The notes beneath the pieces were generated by a model. It worked only from the letters and a program-made list of their open reading frames with translations. It ran no database searches and was not told the origin of the DNA. The position numbers and the translations under genes are program-made. Below are positions 32,944-45,200 of a stretch of DNA of 64,000 nucleotides, one piece after another. Positions within the stretch are counted from its first letter, which is position 1; each line of letters starts with the position of its first letter. This stretch comes from Haliclystus octoradiatus (taxonomy: Eukaryota; Cnidaria; Staurozoa; Stauromedusae; Haliclystidae), in contig OU744448.1 in the NCBI GenBank assembly GCA_916610825.1, positions 8,852,650 to 8,916,649 of the forward strand, given 5' to 3'.

Positions 32944-33198
32944 TGTAGGAAATAGTATATTATAGTCATTAATAGAACATTAATTATAATCACCAATAGC
33001 CATTTGTTATAGTAGACAATATATCATTATTATTATTATAGACAATTGTTAGCTAATTAGATTTTACATACACGAACATATAATACTATACTTTTCATAT
33101 AATCTTTTTTACTTTTCTAATATTGCTGATTCTACTATGAGTACTAACAACACTCTGTCTGATGATTTGTGTCCTGCGCGTAGATCAACATCTTAACA
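32944..33198 (+). repeat. copia 3' LTR
   Basis: Begins TGTAGGAAATAGTATATT directly after a purine tract (GAGAGGGAG) and ends CATCTTAACA. This is the more intact of the two LTRs. Confidence 0.92.
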
Positions 33199-34294
33199 CG
33201 TCCATTGCGCTTCGACGGGGTTGTATTGTGAACATTTTCTAAATTTTGTTGAAGGTACCAAAGTATGGAAGTTATACCTCCCCACCAGGTTATAAATTGT
33301 TGGTTTGGACATGGTTTGAAGCTCAATCAGTCGAAATTGTGTTACACAGCGCGCAGACCTTACTTGAAAATCTTACTTCCTCGTTAGTAACTTCGGGGTT
33401 ACACCACTTACATACTCAGTAAAGTACTTAACATGGACGTTTTCAACAATATTTAAGGGGAAAAACATACCCCGCATCCTAGATTTATGGGGCTTCGCAC
33501 CACTACTTTCCCTTTTGAGTCAGTCCCGAAATTCCTCCTCCACCCATGAAGCATATTGCATGTTTGGAATTTGGTTCTACTTCATTAAATCTATTTTGTT
33601 CCCAAGAGATAAGATATAGACATACAGATTATTTTTTCTCGTTGCTTCTCCATATTCGTTAGATATAAGTTATAATGATTAATCATTCCATGGGGATTTG
33701 TATTGAAATGAAACCGTACCTTAAACAATTAAAGTATAAAAAGAACATTGCAGTACCGCGACACTCGACGCAAAGTAATGTAACTTTATGAAAGCGAATT
33801 TGTAAAATTTGTATTAGGGGATTATTGCATGGATTGAAGTTTGATTCTTGCATCGTTATGTTTTTAAACCATGTAATGTAATGTGGAATGATGCATCATA
33901 GAAAATGACATGGCGTAAACAGATAAAGGTGGACCTGCATATCTACAAGTGACATGATTATAGGCTAATTAAGCTAAGTAGACGAAATGAGGAAATTACC
34001 CGATAATATTACAATTTCTCACAATGGAATTTCACAATTTACAAAAATTAGACAGTGTACAATAATATGCAGGTTTGTAAGGACAGTCTATATTACAAAA
34101 CTGATGACATACGTGCTACTGTGTTTTTCGCAATTATATTCGAAATGTGGGCTGGCTTAAGCGGTTAAAGAGTTAATAATCGATACAATTTCCACCGGGA
34201 AGAATGGAAACTCAAACTCGATAAACAATAGACTATACTCATCGTAGCGTTGAAGAAAAACGTTTTCTGCGTGCGCGAGAAAAAGACAAACAAG
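33199..34294. other. Intergenic stretch upstream of the SLC22 gene
   Basis: No supported coding sequence. It must contain the SLC22 promoter, but I see no clear TATA box close to the start codon at 34295. Confidence 0.4.
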
Positions 34295-37200
34295 ATGGAG
34301 CTGATAAAAACTCAACATGTTGAAATCAAGCAGGATGAGTCAAAAATATCTTTAACTATTGACGAAGCTATCGATAAAGTGGGTCAATATGGATTATTTC
34401 AATTAATTAATTTCATTATGCTAGCCTTAGTATCCTTCCCTGGTGCGTATGCATCGTACATATTATATTTTATTGCTCGTGAGTTACCATGGGAATGTCT
34501 ACCAAATGATAATATATCAAATTCCACATTACACAATATTTGTAATTTCACAAATGTCATTCTACCTGGCAGCAATGATTATAATTCTCGATGTTCAATT
34601 GATAGAAGAACGTGGTTATACACTGGTAATCAAGAATCTTCATTAATATCTGAGGTTAGTATATACGTATTAAGTATTTAATTATGAGTTACACATTTTT
34701 TCTTATAAGAAACTCTATAATTCGCTCGGTATTGAAATTTTCAAAACGTCATTTCCATATCCAAACTTTCTTAACATTTCTTATTATTCAGGAATCAAAT
34801 CAGCATAGAAAATATTTAATTCGTAACGGTTTCATGAATCTGACGCATCTAGTATTAAAGGGCACTATTTTTTTGAGCTTAACAATTTTATATTGATTAT
34901 CCTACCTACTTATGACATTAATATATGTGACGAGAATATAATTAAGACAGTAATGTAGTAATTGACAGTAAGAGGATTGGGGAAATTCTCAAAGACTTTA
35001 GCAAGGCTAATTTTTCTCCCAGAAATGCGGCCAAATGCAGTTATAGTTTTCATAATCATGAGATGATTTTGGAAAAACTATATTGGAAGAGAAATTATTT
35101 ATTATTCCATGCATTCAATAATGTGATTGACCACGTATTCTAAATTTTGCTTTCCCTTCATAATGTCTTAACTAATTAGTAATTACCATTGGAAATTATA
35201 TAAAGAGTTTATTGGGTGTCTATTATACTTTTATACAAATGAAATTAACCTCTCAACAAATAATACTTCTCAACGGATAATATATTCTGATTTTAATGAA
35301 AGTAAAATAGACGACGCGATTTGAATTGAATAACAAATCAGATTTATCAAAATATCCATCGTAAAAAAGCTAAATACATCATACTAGTCTGTAGCATATA
35401 TGACCACTGACCAGCCACCAGACAGCGACTTCCATATATTCATCATGTATGCTGTAAACGAAAGTGCCGTATTCGAGGACGGCATACATTTGAGATTTTA
35501 TCTTGATATGTTCTATAGTTAGGATGTAACAAAAATTAACAGTGCTAAACCTCAGGAGAGACATTTTCACTCAAATTTTTCCATTGTGTATGTTCATGGA
35601 TCTACACGACATCTAGTCTTTACAGTTTCACCGGGGGAGCTTCACTTGCTGTAAAAGTTTGCAGTCCACCATATATGTATATATAGGTATTCAAAATGGC
35701 AACCTTCTGCCAAGAGACATCCCTGCACGTGGCAACACGATAACAGAAGCTACGTTTCCTTCAAAATAATTATTTAAAGATATCCATCATATTTTTACAG
35801 TTGAGAGTAAGTCACTATAGAAAGGTTAGCCGCTAATATGAAAGTGATGAATTACGAACAAACATTGTTATATAGCTGAGCTTCGTCTATGCTCAACAAC
35901 GAAGCTGGACGTTTTCAAATTTCTAATTATATCTCATATCATAAAGCCAATTAAATAGTAGCCTACTCGCAGACTCGCTGTAAATTGGATAATTAATAAA
36001 ACAGTCGACTTTCTTTACTAAGTTTCTGATTTACAGAGAGCCTGCGACCAGACTACTTAATTAATACTGGAAAACATTGGCTTTTATATCAGGCGTTAAA
36101 AGTAATTCCGATTTTAACATTTAATATGAGGTCAGATTCGTCGATAATGTATTGACGTACCGATTTGCTTATGGTACGTATTGATCGTACGCACGACAGG
36201 TTACCTGCACATTGCGCAAACTTTAACTACAGTAGTACACTGACTGACGTCATTTCCAATCTGAACAAGCAGAATATAAACTGATTTGTGGTACGATTCA
36301 GTCTTGTTGGAATCTGGAATCTTATTAGTAAAAAAGAAATGTTTGTACTGTATAATGTTTCACTCTAAATTGGTTACTTAGTTGAGAAAGTTTGAACGTT
36401 TTCATGTCACTCACTCAATGTTTATTATTTTAATTTTACTTCGGTTGACTTGGTTATTAAGACCGGCCTCTAAATTAGCAACCAGAATTGCATATTTTAG
36501 CAAACAATCACTCATATCTTTCAAATTTTGTCAACAAATAGCGGTCGAGAGAAAACGGAAGTTTCAATGCTCAAGGTATAAAATTGACCATCGGGCATAA
36601 AGATGAATATGAATGCTATTTCTCAGGCCACAAATAGAAGTCCGTAAAGGCCACTATGCCCTTCAACTGTTGAACAGTGATGTATTCCTAGCTTTTGTTT
36701 ACAGGATACTGATTTATTCGATACAGTATAGCAATCTGACGATAAGATTGTTGAAAATAATGTTGATTTCTATTTGTTATGTAGTTTCATCTTTACTGCG
36801 ATAAAGAATACATTGCAGCACTTCTAAGATCGGCCGTTTACATCGGCTGGACAATCGGCTGTATTCCGGTCGGTATACTTAGTGATAAATACGGTAGAAA
36901 ATGGGTTTGTTTTGGATCATTATTAGTCTGTGTGACGTCACTACTGGCAATATCTCTAATCAAAGATCACATTTCTATCATCATCATATTATTTATCATC
37001 TGTGGTACGTCATTGGGTGGTACAGGGATTAATAGTGCAGTGCTGATGATGGAAACAGTTGGCGCGAAATCAAGAGCATGGGCAACGAATTCATTCTGGT
37101 TGTCTTTATCTGTTGCCTTTTTAATTCTTGATCTGAAGGCATATTTTATCAGCAATTGGAGAATATTGGTACTTGCATCTTCAGTACCTTACATCCCTTG

Positions 37201-40200
37201 CTTACTTTTCGCCATGTAAGTAAATTGACTTGATAGTATATTTATGATGATGATGATGATGATGATGATTATGATAACATGAGCTGCATTTCTTATCTTA
37301 ATAAGGAAAAATGTAAATGATGTAACGATGTTGCAAAGAGTATCTTGAATGTCGTAGGATTTTAGAACCAAAATCGTCATAAATCAACTGAATTGCAATA
37401 CTAGACAAAAAACGTCGGTTTCTTAAATGATTTCCAAAGAGTGTAGTATACTGTATAGTTTCTTGGTATACTTTGAAGGTTGAGTACTAAGTTTCTTATA
37501 AATACATTTCTGATAAATAAAAAACAAGTGTATAGGTCAGGTATTGACTTGAAACAACCAAAATATTTTTGCAAGAATGAAATTACTTGTGTGTGCTACC
37601 AACAACTATAACGAGAGCATGAGCGGATCTGATTAAGAACTTTTATGATTTACTTTCTTGTTGATATCTGCATACAGATTTGTGCCTGAATCAGTTCGCT
37701 GGCAGGTAACAATGGACGAATACACGAAAGCCGTGGTAACCATCAAGAGGATTGGGGAATGGAACAAAAAGCAAATAACTAAGAAGATTGAATTGAAGTC
37801 ACTCAAAGTCCAATCATCTAAAAAATCTATAAGAATGGTTTTTGTTAAGAGCTTACGGAAAATAACTATTGTACTAGGAATATGCTGGTTCGTATTATTG
37901 GAAATAAATCGTACTTCTCAATCAATTGGGTTATACCATACTGATACTATGATAATAAATTTATTTCAGGTTTTCTGTTAGTTTGGCATTCTATGCAATA
38001 TCACTAGCAACCGCAAGATTTGGTGGTAATATTTACATACTGTTTGCTATCGTCACAGCTATTGAAATTCCACCAATATTTTTCTCGTCAATATTTCAAG
38101 ACAAGTGAGTTTTTGTTTCAGTGGTTCAAAATCCTTATTGGAGTAATTAGACAATTCGATATTTCATCTCATTTCGATATCACTTTATTTGTGCTGCAGG
38201 TTTGGTCGTAAAAAAGTGATGATTTGCAGTATGGTAGGAAGTATTGTGATGTTCACATCATTAGCAGCGCTGGGCTCAAATATTACAGGCGGTGAGCATT
38301 GTGATGTTCTTATTCAAGAAGATAAATACATAGAAAATAGACATGAAGTATAAGTATATAAGTGGGACTAATATCTTGTCTTACTCAACGACAATTACAA
38401 TACATCTAATTACTACTACGTTGTATATAGCTTTCATATACCGAAATGGACTGGCACTAGGCCCAGATCTCAACAAGCATCGATTGAAGAGTTTCAAATG
38501 AGCAACATGCATGTGTATTGTGTTAGTTTATCGTTGAAGAAACGACGCTCAGAAAGTACAAAGGATGATATGAATGACCCATTTAAAAATGAGAATATTG
38601 GTATGAAAAGCTCAGACAAGACATACATTACAACATATATTACAATAACACAAAATTCAAAACCTGGATTGCTGTCTCACAAGATCAGGGCGGAAATGTT
38701 ACCATGCATATCCTCATTCTACTGTTAAAGTTTAAATTGTGAAATTTACTTTACTCTGATTAGATATACAGCATATCTACAATATACATTATTTGAATTA
38801 CTCTTATTCTATAGACTATCTTATTGTAAGAATATGCCTTGGTATGATGGGGAAAATGCTGATAACATTGTCATTCAGTGCAAAACATGTCTGGTCGTTA
38901 GAATTATATCCCACTTCAATCAGGTAAGCTGAAAAGAGATATCCGATACATTGTTTTCGCACAACTATCGATAATCACTTTTAGTCATCGACCAACAGGT
39001 TAATACGAATATCGAGCAATTCCATTGGTCGAACAGCGGTCAATTCTAAAGCTGTATTGACCGTTCCATGTTTTCGTACCTTTGAAGTAGCGTAAAGACG
39101 CAACGGATCATTTCGTTTTAGATGCATTGAAATACATCAAAATTCATGAGGTGATATATATTACAAAAATGGTCAGTTAGTCATTGACTAAAATGACGTT
39201 GGCAGACCTCGGTTATTATCAGCCGATATTCATCTCGCCTTCAATCAACAACTGTTAAATATTCACATACTATGATTTACCCATATACTGGGCATGAAGA
39301 AATCAAATAGCATAATAAAACTATAAGAGTTAACAAGTGAAGCATGAAGCAGCAGAAAATTTAACTGCCAGAGGATTTATAGTAGGATAGTCATAATATT
39401 ACTTTAGGCAAGTGTCGACAATAATTTTAATTAATGGTTACTTCTTTATAAAAATTGCTACTTAAAAACTTAAAAACTCCACAAATCCTTTCAAAGATAT
39501 GTTTATAAATAGGAATCAAGCGATGAGTGTCGTCAATTTTATTTCTCGTTGTGGAACAATGCTTGCTCCTTCATTGGTAACTGTTCTTGGTAACTATAAC
39601 AACGCAATCCCATATGCTCTACTAGCCAGTCTTCTCCTTCTGGCAACACTACTAGCATTGTTACTACCAGAAACAAACAACATGCCACTGGTTGACAATG
39701 TACAGCGTCATGCCAAAAAAGGTGAGATAGAACAAACCAAACACTATATATATTGTAGTATAGTTGAGGTTAATTAATTAACTCGTGATTGAAACCGATA
39801 GTAAGTATTATAGAACTCAAAGAAGCAGTCATCATTGAGGATTATCAAGAACATTTAGAATATTAAATTAGATTTGAAATTATCAAAAATAGTATTGAGA
39901 GGCAAGTAAGAAACAATTGATACTTATATAAATACGTAAAGTAACATCATCATTATTATTTCTTCGATAGACTTCATGAGAGGATTCATGAAGAGATAAG
40001 AAACCAAACACGTGTCTGGTTATAGCCTACTTTGCAGAAACCATTCACGGCAAGATGAGGCCAGTCAATTGATTCCATTCCCGAGATTCCATCATATTGA
40101 CATATTCGTTATAGATATTCCAATGAAGAATCAAACTTAGATTTTACGATCAGCATAATTATGGATCACATATTAGAACACTATTAAAATTGCGATAGGT

Positions 40201-40784
40201 AGAGGTGCAGGATCAGACAGCAGTTACAAAAATTGCTATATAATATTTATTGTACATGTATGTGCAATATAGTAAATCTAAATGAGCGGAGTGCGATAAG
40301 TGAAACATCAGTGTCATTGATATTATCACATCGTTCATGTATGAACATTGAGCTCTATAGAGCGAAACCTGTATATACTAGTATACCATCCGGCTATAAG
40401 ACGTAAATAAACTGACCATTTTATGCAGGTGGCCCTTATGCACAGGGTCGATTCAATGGAAAGTATTATTTAAGACATATACCAAGAGTGACCAATATAG
40501 GACAGAAAGGTGACCGCGGTATAGGGGTGACCGTTATAACAGGTTTGAATGTATATTGATTAGATATTCATTATTAACCTTTAAAAAACTTCAGATCTCT
40601 GATGATACATTGTATACGTTTATAATCACGTAATCTTCATTTCATGATTAAATTATACAATAGCGAAAAGCGCCCGGGAGTATTATTCATTACAATTATA
40701 TTTATTGTATCTTACACAGGCGAGAAGAACGGCAAAGAAAACGAAGGTTACATAGAAACAAAGACAGTAAAAAGCATTGCATGA
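34295..40784 (+). CDS. SLC22-family organic ion transporter, eight coding exons
   Basis: Exons: 34295-34654, 36785-37215, 37678-37887, 37970-38104, 38200-38291, 38815-38923, 39513-39721, 40720-40784. Phases agree at every junction and the frame is open to TGA at 40782-40784, giving 536 residues, normal for SLC22. Exon 1 has TM1 and the large cysteine- and N-glycosylation-rich outer loop (WECLPNDN, NSTLHNICNFTN). Exon 2 has the MFS signature GILSDKYGRK, and exon 3 starts FVPESVRW. Exon 5 has KFGRKK, exons 6-7 give WSLELYPTSIRNQAMS, and exon 7 has LLPETNNMPL. These are SLC22 hallmarks. It should carry organic cations, anions or zwitterions across the plasma membrane; the substrate cannot be told. 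The ATG at 34295 is the first good start. The exon 3 donor (GTTCGT) is weak, but the join reads in frame. Confidence 0.88.
35959..36055. mobile_element. 97-bp TIR miniature in SLC22 intron 1
   Basis: The ends TAGCCTACTCGCAGACTC and, inverted, TAGTCTGGTCGCAGGCTC resemble the TIR of the 787-bp element at 57854-58640 (TAGCCTGCTCGCAGACTC). Probably a deleted relative. No target duplication is visible. Confidence 0.55.
37244..37268. repeat. (ATG)n microsatellite in SLC22 intron 2
   Basis: About eight tandem ATG triplets shortly after the exon 2 donor. Confidence 0.9.
40367..40549. mobile_element. Diverged mariner-type MITE in the last SLC22 intron
   Basis: The left side contains GCGAAACCTGTATATA and the right side ends TATAACAGGTTTGAATGTA. 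The interior words GTGACCAATATAGGACAG and GTGACCGTTATAACAGG match the family seen at 47481-47622 and 60112-60227. The ends are worn, so the borders are approximate. Confidence 0.5.
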
Positions 40785-42233
40785 TGTTCCAAGGCAAATA
40801 CAATTTAGCGCCTGGCAACTAACGCCTTGAAGTTGATACGCTGGGGATGTCTAAAATTAATTGGATGCAATATACACCGTATATATTCAATGGCAATTAA
40901 AGGAAGAATGTCATCATTCCGTCAATTAAGTCCATAATGGAAGAAGATTATGTCGCAAATCTACAATCTGTGTATGTAGTGGTATGTAAGTGCCATAAAC
41001 GTTTTATTCCTGAGAAAAATATTGTACTGTATACAATATCGAATACAGCAAAGAGATGGGTTAAAATTATGAAATTAATACTGAATCAATTGTAAAACTT
41101 CATTCTTTTGTTATTCATTCATTGTTACATAGAAGAGGATTATTCGACAATCGGCCGATTTTTTCAGACCATGCTTCCTCCTAACACTTTACTCAATACC
41201 CCTGTCAATACCCCCAATACTTTCTTTTATCATTGTAATAAAAGATTAATATTCCCAAAGGCGCAAATTTGACGGGGGGAATTTGCGCTAGGGCCTTCGA
41301 ATATGTTGCGGGATGCACACTATCCGTGACTTGAGAGATGGCATTCATTTTCAACTTTGAGCATGCAAGGTGCAATGGTGAATGTTATGCCTTCGATATC
41401 AAACTAATTTGAAATTCACGTTAATAAAATGAGTATAGCAACGCATTACAGATAAGTCACGACGATCTTGAATAGATGACAGAAGGCGTGGCTTCGGCAT
41501 ATTGCTTGGTCAATAAATAATTATTATATAATTTTGATTATGAAAATTTGCTGTTAATTTAGAAAAATGTAAAGATTTGTCTTAATTTTAAATAATTTGA
41601 AAATAATTTATTGCAATCTTATTTCCATGAAACATTGTGTTTAAATTTAAATTCGAATTTGTCAAGTCACACAGAAATTCCTCTGCCCAAATTTTCGAAA
41701 CGATAAATAAATAAAGAAACAGACGAAAACAATGGCTATAATTAATGTTATTATTTATTATTTAACAATACAGCAACCAATCAGATGGATTGGCAATGAT
41801 ATGGTTAATTGAATACGTATACATGCAGGTGAAATTTATCTCCCTGTCAATAATAGTATAATCAGCAACATTTTATGTATTTACATTGTACTAGAGTATA
41901 AGGATTATATTTAAATTAGTATTCATAGAGCCTGTATGTTACTTATACGACATTTAATAATGTCCATGCATATGATTACGGTTTTACCAGAATCTATAGA
42001 TAATATCCTTTGAATCATATTAGTTAGCTATAGAGTTATTTTAGTATTCAAGTTGATATAAAAATTTATCAGCTGGTTGAAGTACTTTCTCATGTCTGAT
42101 TTGATATCTCAAATGATGGATATATATAACACAACGATATAGAAATGTGTTATTTGATATTACTTTAGATGTGATATTAAATTAATACATCCGCGCTCTC
42201 TCTACTGACAATCAAGTGAATATCAAAAAGTTA

Positions 42234-45200
42234 TCAAGGTTGTTGGATAAAAAGTGATTTCAAAGTTTGGATGCTTTCAATGTGACGTTGTTGTGATCGA
42301 AATGATGCCTCGCGCCATCTACAAATGAAATTTAATAAATTTGATGTCACACACCAGTTTCTAATGTGCATTAGAACAGATATCACATTAAAAATTTTCA
42401 GTTTTACGGAGCGATCACGATTGAGAAGGGGGGTCTTGCCTGGCCTGGGTCATACACTGAGATTCCCAATGAAGATAAGATAACCAACAAAAAGAAATCA
42501 AATCACGAACAACAATCAAAAGATGCCTTGGATACGGCAGTTATTTCTAAGATAAGGTCACCCAGAGTAGCTTTACAGATCCGCGAGGTACGTATAAATT
42601 GAAGATTTCATAAATTTTCTACTCTGTTACTCTATGACGGTCATGTCTGGCAAGCATTTTCTACTCTATTTCGAGTACAAAACATGAACTATTTATGATA
42701 TGTAAAGTTTTATTAAAGCTAAACCACCAAACTATCAGATATAATACATATAATATAGGCACAATAATTTGTTTTCGCTGGAATGCCCGAAAAGCCTCCT
42801 TTAAATTTATAGTAGCATGAAACCAATCACTTTACCAGTCTACCCTTTGTCTATAATAAAATTCATGTATTTCTCTCACGTTCATTATAAATTTACAGTA
42901 ATGCAGGCACCTATAAATAGTTTACTGTGAAGCAGATTGACTGGGTAGTTGCACCACAATAAAGTAGTTGGATTAAATATATTTAATTATAGGCCTACAA
43001 TCACTAATCTAGCAATGAAGCATAAACTCTACATCGGTCATCCAAAAGTGGTAATGTAAAATACTCTCAAATTGTAAAAGTATGCAAATGGGCAATCATA
43101 ACTGAGAATCACTTTATTAATATAATATAGGCACATTCTACGTTCTGAGACGTCTGCTTTATACTGGATATGAAATATAGAGAGTCTTCATATAGATTAA
43201 TTATGTTACCTGGTTGCAACTTTTTTCCATCTTGTCATATTATCTTTTTTGATCTCTTGCATATCAGTACTTTGATCAATTATCTATAAATGAAACAGTA
43301 TATAAGTATAAAAATCAAATGAAGATCGCCTATTGGCTACCTATGTTAGTTGGGTGTCACAAAAACAAGGGAGAAATGTATTATGCAGCAGATACAGAAC
43401 AGAGTTATAAAGAGGGACAGACAGAATACAGACAAAGTAAATAAGAATTACAAATTTTATATCCGCAATCTAATTTTAAGGACATTTCATAGTTTTGGTC
43501 ACCAAAACTTCAAATATTTGCACAAGTTTTGAAAACTAAATTGCAGCATTCTTTTCATTAAGTGATACGTTGCATAAGAAGAGACAGTTTGTACCAGCAA
43601 AACTTCGCCTCATTGTCCCCATTAAGCATCATCGGTACAACACCAACATGTTCGCCTGGCTAAATACTTGCTTCTGTGCTTTAAGGTGATCAATTTCTAT
43701 TATATATTTTTTTCATAGCCAGATTTAAAGGGTATAGCTTAATACTCATGTATATGATATCTCATCTTATAAATAAATGATAACATTGAGATGGAAGTAA
43801 TTGAATATCGGTGAAGTAATAAAAATTTTAAAGCATTTATATTTGACGAAAGCCAATATAATGATATAAGAAACACTTTAACATTACTATTTTTCATCTT
43901 TACATTCTACGGTTTTATTCCTAATTTTATAAATATTACCATTAAATTATCTTTGTATATAGAACAGATCAGTGTAGATTAGTGTAGATGTATATAGTAT
44001 AGATTGTATCTATTTAGTTTATTTTAATAAACTATGAATTTGTTTCAAACCAGGAAACACATTGACAACAGTGATACAATTCACTGTGTGTTTTTCCTGT
44101 GTAAATATTCGTAATAAATAAAAATAAAGAAATGAAAATTGATTAAGTTATGATTGACGAATTTATGAGATTTCTTTTCAGCGTTCCCATCAGAAATTAA
44201 GTACAACAGCCGGGAGAGAACCACAAGTGACTCACGTACACGTAGCTACATAGGTAACTAGTCTAATCTACTATATAAACGTCGATGTCTGTCTGTTTGT
44301 ATCTACTGTATTCGAGATTCACGCTTCTAATGGTAAACGTATCAAATCCATACTTTCCGTGGGGTATCTTATAATTTTTTGCGGCAACATAGGCCATGTT
44401 TTATGTTCATATCTTTATATTCCTTCAATTGACGGCCCGAAGCGTATTTCTTTAGTAGGATTTCTCTTGCAGCTCCGTAGAAAGAACGAATTACATTCTC
44501 ATGTTCGTCACGCAATATCTTTCACACCCGATTGACCTTCAGTTCTATTGTTTATTTATCATTTGGGCTAACTTCTAGCAATTAAATTTTCTGTTTTTTA
44601 TATTTTTATTTTAAAATTTCACGCAACGGAGCGGGTTCACTTCACTAGTATTTTATATTATTGAACAATAAGAACGTCGATAATACAATTAAAAGATGAA
44701 TACTCTACTATCCACATAGTTTTAAAGTCATTTTACCCCGTAAATGTGTTTCAAAAGTTCAAGTTTAAACGTTCATGATAATTTTTCATAGTGTTTATAC
44801 TGAAAGTGTCAACTATTATAATAATGAACATTATGTTATATATTCATTAACATATAATTAGAACAGGGTGTAACAAAGGTTTCCGTTAACAACGTTGCCA
44901 GATTGAAAACTTGTTCCCCTTGAAAACAGTTCATGAACAGTTCATGAAACGTTCATCGAAGACAGGCCATTTAACGTTCATGAACTATTTATAAGGTGTT
45001 CATGACCGGATTTCAAGCTAAAAAACTCAAATTTGTCGCGGGGTTTGGATTGTATTTAAAATTTTACCATCATTCCAGGCATTGGATTGAATTTATATGA
45101 TCCAAAAATTATAATTATTTGAAATTGGAAAGTTGGCAGTTTTTGTGCCCATAAACTGAGAGTCACTTGAATTGAGATTAAATGGTGTTTGTTTTACATC

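Larger units (their letters stand above)
28290..33198 (+). mobile_element. Ty1/copia LTR retrotransposon, degenerate
   Basis: Near-identical LTRs (28290-28546 and 32944-33198) flank a gag-protease-integrase-RT-RNase H coding region in copia order. The LTRs differ by an 8-bp insertion in the 5' copy (TAGCTTTG near 28417) and a small deletion at its start, so the element is not brand-new. The coding region has one frameshift (30211-30266) and in-frame stops at 30532-30534 and 32077-32079. A 320-bp insertion disrupts the leader. No convincing target duplication is visible, because the 5' LTR edge is damaged. Confidence 0.93.

Noticed and set aside
34250..34294. Upstream extension of SLC22 from a TTG codon
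   Set aside because: Not an ATG; the ATG at 34295 gives the usual SLC22 N-terminus length before TM1.
40939..41094. 51-codon plus-strand frame beginning MEEDYVANLQ downstream of SLC22
   Set aside because: Too short, with no homology or splice support; left as intergenic.
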